From assembly GCA_014529385.2 (NCBI GenBank), contig CM043944.1, positions 179,715,240-179,738,739 of the forward strand: 23,500 nucleotides of DNA. Reading direction: 5' to 3'. Positions within the stretch are counted from its first letter, which is position 1, and every line of letters begins with the position of its first letter. Source of the DNA: Adiantum capillus-veneris (lineage: Eukaryota; Streptophyta; Polypodiopsida; Polypodiales; Pteridaceae). The notes under the pieces were generated by a model. That model was not told the origin of the DNA, did not search any database, and saw only the letters and a program-made list of their open reading frames with translations. This document shows, piece by piece, positions 1-10,689 of the stretch. A program made the position numbers and the translations under genes.

Positions 1-2326
1 CTACTTGTCGTGGAAGGCTACTACCAAGGGGCCACATAAATTTGAGTCCTTAAGAGATCACCTCTACCAAAGAGTTCTCTACCACCTTAAGCATCAAGAA
101 GGAGATCGCCTATTACAAATATGGACACTGCAACCATTTGGCTCTTCCTTTTATCAATCTTTTGTTTTTACTTAAATAAATTACACAAAGTTAATCACAT
201 ATACAATCACCTCAAGATAGTGGGTGGTGGCAAACATTCTCCAAGTAACCCTTTAGGTTCAAGCAAATTTGATCACAACAAGATTAGGTAGAGACAATGT
301 CACAACCAAGCGGAGTAACCAAATAATGGACGATGCTTCAATGGACTCCAAAGGACTCCAAGAGCACAACAATTTTGGTCAAGCGAACTACCTTGATTGA
401 GGCTCACATCCTGATTAATGACCCTGGGGATGGTTGCAAATTGTTACAATGCAACCAAGGTCCAGGAAAAGTCATCGTCACAAGAACTCTTCTATGACCA
501 ACTTAGCAGGTCCAATACTTCAAAGCAGTTCAACAACTTCTTTCCACTAATGTCATTTATAGCACTCCATATCATAATGGTGAATAATTGGCCACAAATT
601 TCAAATACACCAGCCTGCCTAAGTCAATTGTAAACAATGTCTCAACAATGGCTTACATGCTTCTTTGCACTATCTAGGTTGCATTAGCTATCAAGTTTGA
701 AATTTTGGGTTGTTTAAAAAGCATGTATAGCTTTAACTCATGCTATGCACACATTATGCACCAGAGCTTGTAAAAAAGAAGAAGGATAAAAGGTGTTACT
801 TACAAATCTCTAGCAATGTTGATAAGGATGGCATATGATGCTATTTTATCAATTGATGCATTGCTAGCAAGTCCAACCTAATATAATCATCGACAAAAAG
901 AAGAAGAAAAGGAGGAAGAAGAAGTGCTTTGAAGCCCGGCATCAATACCAAAGTGTGAGAAAAGCTTGCAATGTAGGGAATCCAAATATGTGGTCAAAAC
1001 TTAGATCTAACCTCATATGCATTTCCTACTGACTATCTTTTGAAACTTGCAAGTTATGGCAAAACATGTACTAGCTTTAGGTTTTTGGCAATCTTTGGGA
1101 TGATCTAATATAGTGCCAAAGATGCTTGCCTATCCCAAAATCTCTACTAATGTGAAGAAGACAAAATTGTGAAGTAACAGAGAAAGGAAATGGATATTAA
1201 AAGGTAGTATAATCTCAAAATCATAATTAGACCATAACACTCTTTACTAATCAACCACATAAACCATAAACACTAACTAATTTTAAAAATTGACAAGTAC
1301 ACACGACTTATTAGTCTATAGTAGAGCTTTGAATATGTCACTTTAACTTTTTTGGTGTGGTTGGTGACAAGTGGATGAAAGTGTCAAAAGACCTCTCCTC
1401 CAAGTCCTACGTCGTGGGCAACGATGCCAATATCGACAAATACATCAAGATCCGACTGTGTAAAAGCGAGGACTCTGACTATCATAATAGCAATTTAAGG
1501 ACATTGTTGCACCAATTATGGTAAGAGGCTCTAAACATCATAGACACAGTGTTCTCTAGAGAGCTATATGAATCTAACACTCAATATCTATACTAACGAG
1601 CTATGCACACTCTACCATCTACTCCTATGAGCTTTGATGATAGGTGAAATAGTTGTCTATACTATTCAAAAATCTACTAGCACAAAACTCTAGGATATCA
1701 AGGCCATAGGAGACCGTATCGTAATAGCTAATTGCAAATAAAAAAATTGTTCCTAAATGGAAAAAACACCTAATCTTATCCAAATCACACAATCTTAGAT
1801 TCTAATGGCTTAATATCAGTGAGAGTTGTGTGGGAGATCTCTGACCAATGATTGCTTCTCTTTGGAAGTTTTATGTTTATGGATATTGATGATTAGCACC
1901 TTATGTGTGCTTGAGCTTTGTTGAGAGCAGTTTTTAACTCTCCACAGGGAGCTCACTTCGGGTCACATTTTTTCTTACATTTCATTGGTGCTTGTTTGAT
2001 TGTATATCCTATGCCTGTTTGATTGCCTGTCTTGCTATATTAGAGTGATAATTTCATATTTTTTATATACGTTGTATTGTGGATATTGCCATTGTATCTC
2101 ATTGTGGAGTCGATTTTCGCTTGTTTGGCAATCTCGATCGTTTTGGAGACTCAATCCCGAAAAGTCCTTTTTGAGACTGTGGCTAGTCGTGTTTGCATAG
2201 CCTTTTGTGAAAGCTGTTACGTGAGGTTTTTCTTGAAATTGAGCACTAGGGACCGAGCTATCAAGTGAGATGGATTAGGTTGCTAGAGATCAGTATTCGT
2301 GGCCTCGCCATAAGAGATGTATCGAC
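1..2326. other. Unassigned AT-rich stretch
   Basis: No recognisable gene, RNA or element domain was found. Two short open frames on the plus strand lack homology I can name: 2-172 (57 codons, open at the window edge, no start visible) and 1333-1521 (63 codons after a stop, first Met at 1375, richer in G/C-ending codons than its surroundings). The last 400 bases before the primer-site-like sequence at 2327 are T-rich and would be the place for a copia 5' LTR, but no second copy lies in the window to set its borders. Confidence 0.4.
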
Positions 2327-2338
2327 TGGTATCGGTGC
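2327..2338 (+). other. Primer-binding-site-like sequence, initiator-Met tRNA type
   Basis: The 12 bases TGGTATCGGTGC match the usual plant initiator-Met primer site at 10 of 12 positions, and the following CTTTGATCC is the usual continuation in plant LTR elements. It lies about 390 bases before a copia-type gag start on the same strand, a normal spacing. The LTR that should end just before it has no partner in this window. Confidence 0.5.
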
Positions 2339-2558
2339 TTTGATCCCAAGTTGATAGTCTTTCAATAGTTTCTTTGAGAAGTTTATGCCAGTGTATGCCC
2401 AATCAGTACTCTTTGTTGCTTTATGCATTGTTTTTTGTTGACTTTTGCTTGAGATTTTGATCTTTGTATATAGGAGACTGTGTCGGATTTATTTCATCGC
2501 GAGTTGTCTAGTTTTTCTCTACAACGCTCTTTTACATTGGCCTTACGATGATTGTGTT

Positions 2559-2652
2559 GAGTTTCTAGTTGAGATTTTGATCTCTGCGTAGAGAATATTG
2601 ATCTCTAGTTGAGTTTCTAGTTGAGATTTTGATCTCTGAGTAGAGAATATTG
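2559..2652 (+). repeat. 52-bp tandem duplication in copia leader
   Basis: The sequence starting GAGTTTCTAGTTGAGATTTT at 2559 recurs at 2611. The period is 52 bp over about 1.8 copies, with a single visible mismatch (GCG/GAG in the CTCTG-GTAGAG stretch). A more diverged relative of the motif TTGAGATTTTGATCT lies near 2450. It sits in the untranslated leader between the primer-site-like sequence and gag. Confidence 0.85.
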
Positions 2653-2720
2653 CTAAAATTTTTGCGACAAAATGGACTTAAGCTCTTAGTGTTATTCTCT
2701 TCCCATTATCTATTGTCACT

Positions 2721-3008
2721 ATAGTTGGATCTTCTGGGACAGAAGATTACTACATAGTGAAATTTGATGGTACAAATTTCACTATATGGAAGCAGAGAAT
2801 ATTTGATCTCCTAATCAACAAAGGATGTGCAGTGCCATTAAAAGAGCGCAAAGAGGGTTTGTACATTGATGATCATTGGGAGAAGTTTGATGCTCCTGCC
2901 ATGGCAACTATTAGGTTGCATCTTGGTGAATCAATATTCTTCAGGATTATGAACAAGGCCAATGCTAAAGAACTATGGTCTCAAAAGTTAAAACATACAA
3001 TTCTATAG
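2721..3008 (+). pseudogene. gag: Ty1/copia gag, N-terminal fragment
   Basis: This frame encodes the N-terminus of a copia Gag, the nucleocapsid precursor that coats element RNA in cytoplasmic particles. The diagnostic sequence is KFDGTNFTIWKQRI followed by an LWSQ block about 75 residues later, as in the DUF4219/UBN2-type plant gag. The frame stays open upstream of 2757 but has no ATG where one is expected; the first codon of the conserved part is GTG. A TAG at 3006-3008 ends it at roughly a quarter of the usual Gag length. Downstream to about 3100 a few gag-like residues can be guessed in other frames, then similarity is lost. No zinc knuckle, protease or polymerase follows. With the primer-like site at 2327 it marks the 5' part of a plus-strand copia copy. 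It cannot make a working Gag. Confidence 0.8.
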
Positions 3009-3511
3009 GATACAACAAGTAGAAATAGCTCTTCATGTCTGGGTAGTAATTCATAACATGAAGAGAATCAATGAAATAAGCATGGAAAGATGAAGCAAAC
3101 GGTATCAATTGCATTAGCATCTCGTAGGCACAAATGAAAAAATTCTCATGATAGCCAGATATCGCTCTGCAAGACTCTTGTCCACTTAATTGATTGTTGC
3201 TTAAAAGTGAACGAACTAAGGTTTTGAGATCTGGCACAAGGCTATCTCATAGTATCCAAACTCAATGGTTGAGGGCTCATAGGAACTGTTTTAAAATCTA
3301 CACTAGGCATATCAAAATAGTCTTACAAAAGAATATTCTTACGATTGTATTTTCATGTATTTACAAACGTTGGCTTAGACATTAAATGTGCATAAAAGGA
3401 ATTATCCCACTTGAGCAAAATTTGAAGGGGACCACCACGTTGCAGGAAATCTTCAATCAAAATATTTTGATGGCTATCTAATTGTTTAGTCGATCAACAA
3501 TCATCTTGGAA
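3009..3511. other. Unassigned stretch after copia gag fragment
   Basis: No gene or clear repeat is visible. Short open frames on both strands (for example minus 2965-3237) show no domain and overlap the gag fragment or AT-rich DNA. It probably contains decayed copia internal sequence at its left end. Confidence 0.4.
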
Positions 3512-4280
3512 ATGCATCAACCGCCTAGATGCAATTTCCATTGCATCATGCCATAACATCTTGCATAGGAAACTTTTGCGTGGGCAGTTGGCACAATTCT
3601 AAGATAGTCTCGAGTGGTCATTAAAATTTGTTTGGGGTACTTTCAAGATGGTTTTTGATGGTTATCAAAATTTATATGCACGAAGAATATATTGTTTACC
3701 AACGCATGAAAATTTTGTAAGAATTCTAGCACCCTTTTTGCACCTAGCATTTAGACACAAATTTTCACCACATGGCACCGTAGGGCCATGCTTTGGAAAT
3801 TTGCACTTTTGAGCCTTTGAGGCATTTCAAGACAATCAAATTTTGAGAGCTAATTGACATTATCTTTGAAGTCCATTAACCACCTAGACACAAATTTCCA
3901 TGAGGCCATACGACCATGCCATCCATCTAGGAAATGTGCATGTGTGTAATTGACGCAATTTCCACACAATCTTCCATGGTCGTAAAATATTTCATGTGTG
4001 TGGGATAGAGCACCCCTATCCTTCAATCGTGCCAATTTAAAGAGAATTTTGGTACTGTCTTGAAAGTGTGTCAACCATCAAGGCGCAAATTTCCACAACA
4101 TGATCCCATACGACCATGCATAGGAAATTTACATCTCAACACCAACCATTTAGATGTAGATTTCCATTGCAAAGCGCCAGACAAGCATGCATGCAAGATT
4201 TGTGCCTTGGCAAATGATGCAATTCCAAGACAATCATTGATGTTGTCAAAATTTGCATGTGTAAGAGATATGCAATGTTC
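3512..4280. repeat. Degenerate tandem repeat with inverted arms
   Basis: A core of the form CTAGACACAAATTTCCA recurs near 3525, 3751, 3885, 4080 and 4151, at uneven spacing of about 70 to 230 bp. In the first four units it is followed 25 to 45 bases later by its approximate inverted partner GGAAATTTGCA (3568, 3793, 3930, 4123), usually with a CCATACGACCATGC-like loop. A second shared motif, CAATTCCAAGACAATC-like, recurs near 3590, 3822, 3955 and 4220. Copies differ by many substitutions and indels, so the array is old. Short open frames on both strands here are chance. Confidence 0.6.
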
Positions 4281-4511
4281 ACCTCCAAAGGTTCCGTTAT
4301 TTTTTCATTTGCAATAGTCATCGTCATAGTTTGTCATCAATTCAAGCCATCATACGCATTGAAGTATTTGTTTTGCTTGAGTTTGCTAAAAGAAACTTTG
4401 GTGTGAGCGCAAGGCCGTTGAGGGGTGCACCACAAGTCGCAAGCAACAACTTGGGTTAAAATTTTATCTCCTTCTTAGTTAAGGAATTGTAGGGTTGTCA
4501 TCAATAGTGGC

Positions 4512-5792
4512 ATGGACAATTTTCCACCAATTGATGACAACGTGAGGGAGATGGTAGAGTAGTCTGGGGGCATCTTGCTTGGATCAATCAGGCATGATCC
4601 TTCACCATCACCATCAACACCAACACCAGACTGGAGCCAATTTCAATGGAGGTCATGATGCAATCAATGATGACGTTTCTCGTACAATATGATGTTGCAT
4701 GGGTCCATGTAGAAAGGGATCAGATGACTGCATTGAAGGGATCAAATTGCTGTAGAGAAAGATGGTGAGGGAAGGAGACTTTCTCTCAAAGTGGAACACG
4801 AAGACTGGCAGTTAGCCACGGGAGCATAGAGACTCACAGTTGAGCAAGATAGGGAGGCATAGAGACTTGTAGTGGAGTAAGAAAGGGGCCGACACATGCA
4901 AGAGCTAGCTCAATTGGTTTTTACAAATGCAACCTCATCCCAAGCCAACACATGTACATCAAGTAAGTGTTTAATATTGACGGTGATGTAAAAAATGACC
5001 TTTAGTAATTATGATGGTAAGATAGATGCATCCAAAATCTATTCGTGTTTCTTCAATTCAATTCTTATTTTGCCACTACTAGGAATTCTTGCAATGATAA
5101 GGTTTTAGTTGCTACAATTTACGCGATGGGTGACACCATTAATTGGTATTACTTGTGGTAAGAGCAGTAGGCTAAGCTTCATCAAGAAGGGAGTTATCCT
5201 TATTACCCCATCTTCTGTGATTGAGATAGGTTTCACACAGCTCTTAATCTTGCTTTATGCCACCAAGTTATTTGCAATGACTCAAGGATGAGTGGCTTGA
5301 AGTTTGTCAGAACGACACACAAGTCTGAACGGCAGCTTGTAGCTTAGCTTTGGGAGCCAAGAGAATTGTCTCAAAACTTCCCTCCATAGTTTGGACAAGG
5401 AAATCAAGTTTGATGTCCATTTCACCAAGCCTAAGGACTTGAAGAGGCTATCAATGTGGTGTTAGAGCATGAATAGGATAACAATGATGGTAATCCAAAG
5501 GTGGCCAACAAGAAACTCAATCAAGCACATAATAATGTTAATAAAGGGTTGAGAAAAGTCTAGGAGTCAACTCTCGTTGACTCTAGACGAAGAAGTTGCA
5601 AAAGGAATATTTGGTGGATAATTGAATGATGAGAAAAGAGCACAGTATGTTCATGATAATCGTTGTTTCAAGCGGAAACATAAGAGTCACATGAAGAGAC
5701 AATGTTCAAAGAATTCTAAAAATAAAGATGATGCAAGCACGTCTCTTGTCAATGGTCTTGATCATGAATATTCCTTGTCAAAGCACTACTAG
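4512..5792 (+). pseudogene. gag: Ty3/gypsy gag, decayed
   Basis: This is a broken Gag (capsid and nucleocapsid precursor) of a gypsy retrotransposon. It starts at ATG 4512 with MDNFPPIDDNVREMVE, then hits TAG at 4560-4562. Several more stops follow through a Pro/Ser-rich linker (around 4600) and a Glu/Arg-rich stretch (4720-4900). From 4998 a capsid motif NYDGKIDASKIYS is followed, after a frameshift near 5060, by ATTRNSCNDKVLVAT and GDTINWYYLW, the usual retrotransposon-gag signature. A stop follows at 5159. A CCHC zinc knuckle lies at 5664-5705, back in the first frame, but its second Cys is Arg (CFKRKHKSHMKRQC), which should abolish zinc binding. The frame ends at 5790-5792. No protease or polymerase follows. 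No primer site or LTR is visible upstream. Confidence 0.7.
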
Positions 5793-5925
5793 AAATCTTT
5801 GTTGGTAGGGATGTCAAAGGTTGCTCAAGTGACACATTTTGTGTTGCTTAAGCAATGTTTGTCACAAAATTGATTTATAGAAGCTTCGCTTATGCATCCA
5901 AGTGTTTCTTAAGCAACATTATAAC
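5784..5925 (+). mobile_element. Possible CACTA-type transposon terminus
   Basis: CACTACTAGAAAT at 5784 resembles the terminal inverted repeat of plant CACTA (En/Spm-class) DNA transposons. A related 12-base motif follows three times: TTGCTCAAGTGA at 5821, TTGCTTAAGCAA at 5844 (a perfect palindrome) and TTTCTTAAGCAA at 5905. This is like subterminal repeats that bind transposase. No matching inverted end or transposase was found in the window, and the first bases overlap the end of the gag frame, so this is tentative. Confidence 0.3.
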
Positions 5926-5983
5926 GTTTTTTAATGTCAAAACTTGGGAGGTTCCAAGTGTGAGCTCCCTGACCATCGACTAA

Positions 5984-5985
<2 letters not shown>

Positions 5986-6036
<51 letters not shown>

Positions 6037-6064
6037 CCTAGGGCTAACTCTCTCTCTCTCTCTC
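5986..6064. repeat. CT microsatellite, interrupted
   Basis: A TC run of 48 bases (5986-6033), a 14-base interruption, then a second run (6048-6064). It lies inside the downstream half of the minus-strand LTR, so it reads GA in the sense direction of that element. Confidence 0.95.
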
Positions 6065-6103
6065 CTCTAAAACCTATAACTGAACATTATCCTCCTACCG
6101 CCC

Positions 6104-6111
6104 CTTATATA
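6104..6111 (-). promoter_or_regulatory. TATA box of minus-strand LTR
   Basis: TATATAAG on the minus strand, about 120 bases after the LTR start and preceded by GC-rich sequence. This is the expected place for the U3 core promoter. A transcript would start near 6075-6080 on the minus strand. Confidence 0.5.
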
Positions 6112-6232
6112 GGCTAGCTCCTAGCACTTGCCCTAAGCGGATCCCCAATCCGCACTGGTCCAGTCCAAGCCCTTGGCCTAGGTCCCTGACCCCCTAGGTT
6201 GGGCCTTGCTCCGTAGGACCTTTGTCTTGACA

Positions 6233-6247
6233 TTACTCCCCCCTTAA
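6233..6247 (-). other. Polypurine tract of minus-strand gypsy element
   Basis: On the minus strand TTAAGGGGGGAGTAA directly precedes the LTR start. Just before it one frame reads VFEDGNSSLRG and stops inside the tract, which resembles the C-terminal end of many plant gypsy polyproteins. It primes plus-strand DNA synthesis. Confidence 0.65.
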
Positions 6248-6675
6248 GGAAGAGTTTCCGTCCTCGAAAACACAAGTAGTAATATCTTCTTAAGAATACT
6301 GATGTTTTCTTTACTGACGTCCCATAAGTGAGACAATTGTCTGTATGACCGATAATTGGTGCAGTGAGGAGGTTCAATGAAACCAAGAGCAACATCTTGA
6401 TTTTCTACATTGTTGTCCGTTTGCAACCACTTGGGTCTAAATGGTAACTCCATTTATGACTCGCTTGAGTGCTGTAAAGGAGTAACCTCAACTAAGAGTT
6501 GTCCAAAGGCATAACCAGTTTTCAGATCTTCTGAAGGTACTGGAATAATGCAAGGAAACCTTGGCGTAACTTTCCATGCAGTTGTGAGCCAGATTTCCTT
6601 CTCGCTTGAGTATCTTGAAAAGTCCGTAGATAGGGAATGTCCTCGTGTTAGAATTCTAAATAGTTTGGAAGACAA
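6244..6675 (-). pseudogene. Unidentified frame next to gypsy 3' end
   Basis: On the minus strand one frame runs 144 codons from ATG at 6675 to the stop in the polypurine tract, broken once by TAA at 6454-6456. The product would contain TAWKVTPRFPCIIPVPSEDL and, after the stop, LGFIEPPHCTNYRSYRQLSH. I do not recognise a domain. In this position one expects the integrase tail, a chromodomain or an extra 3' frame of a gypsy element, but no GPY/F or chromodomain signature is visible. The overlapping plus-strand frame 6548-6838 is about as long, so coding is not secure. Confidence 0.3.
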
Positions 6676-7869
6676 GAACTATATGCTCATCCCTAATGAA
6701 GGTTACTTGCCAACATACTTTGTTAGCATACTACCTGGTAAGTCCTTGACGTATGAAAGTATTGACACAATCTCCAACCCCACCACAAGAGGTGTTCAAA
6801 AGTCGAAAATCGTAGTAGTTAAACAAATTGTAGAATAGGGAGAAAATCATCTATTCAGAAATGCGTTGTGCTAACGTATGCTCTTAGCAGATCTTTTAGC
6901 ACAAGATTACTCTTTGTAATCCCGCCTATTCCCTTGGATAACTGACAGTACTGAGGTGTGTTTTCCTCACGGTTTACAAACAGTCGTCCCAGATGACTGG
7001 TAAACGGGGAATCACAATAGTGTTTAACATTGGTGAAGAATCAACAATGTCTGAAATAACCATCATGGTTAACTTGAAAAAATCCACAAACGCCCAAACC
7101 GAGCCATGACTTCTATTGGTGATTAGTAGACTTAAAAGTAATCTCATAGAGATAGTGCACATAGAGTGCAAAATGCTTGATAAGCAACAACCTGAGGAAT
7201 ATGCATGCCGTTTCCAAGCAGCCTTTGCTAAACACTAGGACCCATAATACCTAGTGTGCATGCATTTAAGAAAAACTAACCGAACTTGTATATCCATAAT
7301 GAGCCTTGCCAATACTTATGGCAAAATGTGATGCGCGTAGCACACATTAAAGAAAGAATGTAAATAGTTCTGAAAAGAAACTAAATACTTTCAGTCGCAA
7401 TCTTTTGCAAACCTTGCTGAAACGTCTGAATGGAAATAAAAGGTAAAACATTGATCACTTCTAGGTACAGACAATGAAACTTTTTCATTAACAACTTATA
7501 GCCTTGCTAGATGTATAAACAACCATCTATAATGTACCTTAACAAGTCATTCTAAGTATCCGACAATATCTGGCCACAAAATTGCTCCTGATACGTCGTG
7601 CTAAAAATGCTCTAGAAAACAGATGTGACCAGCACCTAGGGACTTTGTCGTGACACATAATTGAAATAATGGCGCCAGTGTCAGTCTAGAGACTCATATT
7701 CTCCACATGTGGAATATGTCTCATGTAAGGATGTGTAAAAAAGAACATCCTTCAAGTATAAGATATACTTGTGTGTGGAGGTAACTGCAAGCACTCTACG
7801 ACGGAGTGAGAGGGACCCTCATTAGCGTTGCTCCACACTAGCTAAACCGAACTCCTTGAGTTCCTAGAC

Positions 7870-7895
7870 CATGTTGTATCCCATGTGACAACATG
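7870..7895. repeat. Short perfect inverted repeat
   Basis: CATGTTGT and ACAACATG form an 8-bp stem around a 10-base loop. No function is evident. Confidence 0.7.
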
Positions 7896-8396
7896 TGCCA
7901 AATTGAACCCAACAAGTAGGTTCGTAACAGCATAAGACAAAAAGATAGATTGGACACTTGGCCCAAAATACTTTGTGCCGACATGCCCTTGGCATGGCTC
8001 TGTAACATTCAAGCGTACTTAGACGTCTTGAAAAAACCAAGCAAAGCATACTAAAAATGGAATAACACCAAATCAATAGATGCGTTACCTGGAGATTTGA
8101 ACGTATTGTACACTTACCTGTATTCCAATGGGGAGGAGCACGTCCCCTACCTGGAAAAACAAACAGCATTGTACTGGAACCCTGGGTGTTGCCAGTGCAA
8201 TCGAAGCCCTTGGATTAGAATCTATGTAGTCAAACCCCTTGGTAAGACTCTTTGTAGAAATGCTCAACTAGTAGATCACGGTAACTAACATAGTCAACCG
8301 TGTACAAAATGATTGGAATCAACTTGAAAAGTGTCTCCGTCCGCTACCGCTTGTGGTAGATTGCGGAATTCTTTCCTTGAAAGTATAACTGGGAGA

Positions 8397-8443
8397 GATC
8401 AACTGTGATCCTTAATGCAGATCAAACTGTGATCCTTAATGCC
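8397..8443 (+). repeat. 23/24-bp tandem duplication
   Basis: GATCAACTGTGATCCTTAAT at 8397 recurs at 8420 with one inserted A. Two copies, head to tail. Confidence 0.9.
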
Positions 8444-10689
8444 TATGGGGTGATGTAATAATCACCCGCCGGGTCTTACCCCAGAACAGTATGTCCATAG
8501 AGACGGCGTAGTGCTATAGAGAGAGTAGGAAATCCACACAAGTGAACTGCCGAGCTCTTATGGACAACCATGATGTCACAACTGATTGCTGTATCTATAC
8601 TGTCTTGTAGAGATCAGCTGCTGTGAGTTGAAGATTAGTAAAAACTCAAATGGAGTGTCACACCGAAAACATGTAGTGCAAAAATGACACCCTAAACTTC
8701 GTAATGACAAGACCCTTCCTTGTTAATTAACGTCACTGTGTACTGCATTGGGTATAACTGTTCGATCTTGAGAACAAGCATCCAAGGAATACCAATTAGT
8801 GGGTCTTATCCTTTGGCTCATAGTCCTTATGCAAATAGTGTTCAATCGACCAATGAAGACTAATTTGAGTAGCATGCCACATGCTAGCTGTGAGTTAGAG
8901 CACCTTGGCTCAAGCTGACTCATAAGCAAAACATGTATCAAAAGCTTCTTAGAAGATTGGAGATAGAGAAGGAAAAGAAGAGCATGCTGGGATGAGGAAC
9001 TTGCCTTAAGTTTTTAAAGTGTGTGCATAAGCTATGTCCTCTTACACATCTTATGCTTGACTTGCAGCTTATTGTATAAGCATTCCCCAGTTTTCTGGTT
9101 GGACTCTTGCATCAAGAGAGGTAACAAAAAAACACAAAACTCATTCCGATCCACCTACCTTGCAGGGGCCATGATTGCCCGTGAGATAAGTATGAGAATT
9201 AGGCTCATTTTGGTGTTGTGTGTTGATAGCAACCAACAATCATATTAAACAATCGATTCGTAATCTGTCCTTGACAGTTTAGACTGGTAGGGATTCTGTG
9301 TGTGATATTCCCTATTTTGCCAGTTCCTCTGAGCTTTGCTTCATATGAAATTGTCAGAGCAGTTTGCTTTGCACAACGACAATAATTGTCAAGTAAAGTG
9401 TAAACATGAAAAAACTTAAACTTGGCTAACCTGGTTGTTGCTGTAACCAATTGTCATGAAATTTGGAAGGAAAAACTCATTCCAAAATGGCTTATAGCCA
9501 TATCTGCACAGACGCCGTCGTTTATCCTATACACCTGTTTGGTACATAATGAAATTAGCTGCAAACACATTTCCTATTCAAACAATTGCAATTGGAATGA
9601 ACTAATACTGTGTGGCAAACATTCGGTAGCAACTGTTGGAAATAGTGACAAGGAGTCGTCCATGCCGAGCAACTGGATGTGCTAATTTCCTTGAGAGTCG
9701 AAAACACTAACAATTGTCTATGGAGTGGCATCAAATTGAACCGCTGAGAAACCGTGCTCATTAAGTACACCTGCCAAACAACTTTGTACCCTTGAGCCAT
9801 AAGAATTATCGGCCGTGCCGAGCCCTGTAAGTATCAGTTCCTTTTGCATGGCTTGAATATTGTGTAGTCAAGCCCTGCTCGATGTTGATCTCTCAACCAA
9901 ACAGTGGCTCTTTGCAAACAAAGCAGTGGAAAAAAGTTGACTGCATACGGAACTTGTCACTGTGCCTGCATGCAAGAGCTACATAACATAATGTTTGAAA
10001 GCATGATCAAACCAAAACAAAAGCTATTTCATATGTTGGCGATAAAAATAATTAGTCGGCCATGCCAACATCTGTACCATACCCATTTGAGGCATTGCAT
10101 GTACTTTCCTGAATGCAATTGAATAAGAGTACCAATTGGTAGCAACCTGCGGTGCATCATCATTCACTGCTACCTTGGTTGGACAAGAATAATTCTTGAA
10201 GCAAGAATTAACTTGTGCAAATATTTGGAATATCCCCTGCAATTGACATCATACATAAAACGAGAAAACCTTAAAAACATGAAACCTCAAACCTGTGGAT
10301 TAGTATGAATCCTTGTGCCCTTGTTGAATCTTGGTCCAGTCTAACCACTAGCACATCCCTTGGAGCATCGTTAGAACATGCTATTGGTCGAGTTTTTTGG
10401 TGAAAATTAGCTAACACTTTTGTTGCCCAGTGCAATTCTTGATCGAAGTGAAATCATCGATGATTTTGGGACAAAAACACCATGGCAAATCTCTTTCCAA
10501 AGATGTGGAAGCACTTGGATTTGCTTCCTCTCGATTGTGCTGAGCATGCCGTATAATATGGTCGTGCCATTAGCCATGCTTGAGGCCCTTGCTCAATCAA
10601 TGTGTCTTGAATCAACCCATAACCATCATCCTTTTTGTCCTCTCCTTGTCGGGATCGATCTTCCGGATTACTAATCTTCCCGTAGAACT

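Larger units (their letters stand above)
5959..6232 (-). mobile_element. LTR start of a minus-strand Ty3/gypsy element
   Basis: Read on the minus strand, TGTCAAGACAAAGG begins at 6232 directly after a polypurine tract, the standard start of a 3' LTR. About 120 bases in, a TATA box (TATATAAGG, plus coordinates 6103-6111) sits inside a GC-rich U3-like stretch. A long GA microsatellite and a possible CA end at 5959-5962 follow. The end is uncertain because no second LTR copy was found. It is not a simple solo LTR, because the tract and internal DNA lie next to it. Confidence 0.6.
6676..10640. other. Long stretch without recognisable genes
   Basis: No reverse transcriptase, integrase, gag, transposase or host gene motif was found on either strand. 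Open frames stay under about 100 codons and overlap on both strands. Minor structures are an 8-base perfect inverted repeat (7870-7877 with 7888-7895) and a 23/24-bp tandem duplication (8397-8443). The motif GGCCRTGCC or close variants recurs loosely near 7980, 9660, 9812, 10058 and 10563. Because a minus-strand polypurine tract and LTR lie at its left edge, some or all may be the non-coding inside of that element. Confidence 0.4.

Noticed and set aside
2965-3237. Minus-strand 90-codon frame
   Set aside because: Partly the shadow of the copia gag fragment, with no domain.
3512-4280. Possible CRISPR-like array
   Set aside because: Units are diverged, spacing is irregular, spacers are not unique segments of constant length, and the host is a plant.
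5074-5086. A second CACTACTAGGAAT resembling a CACTA terminus
   Set aside because: It encodes the conserved ATTRN part of gypsy gag, so the match is explained by coding.
6548-6838. Plus-strand frame of 96 codons
   Set aside because: No domain. It overlaps the minus-strand frame that runs into a real polypurine tract.
7864-8288. Frames of 60-100 codons on both strands
   Set aside because: No recognisable domain and mutual overlap; chance frames are likely.
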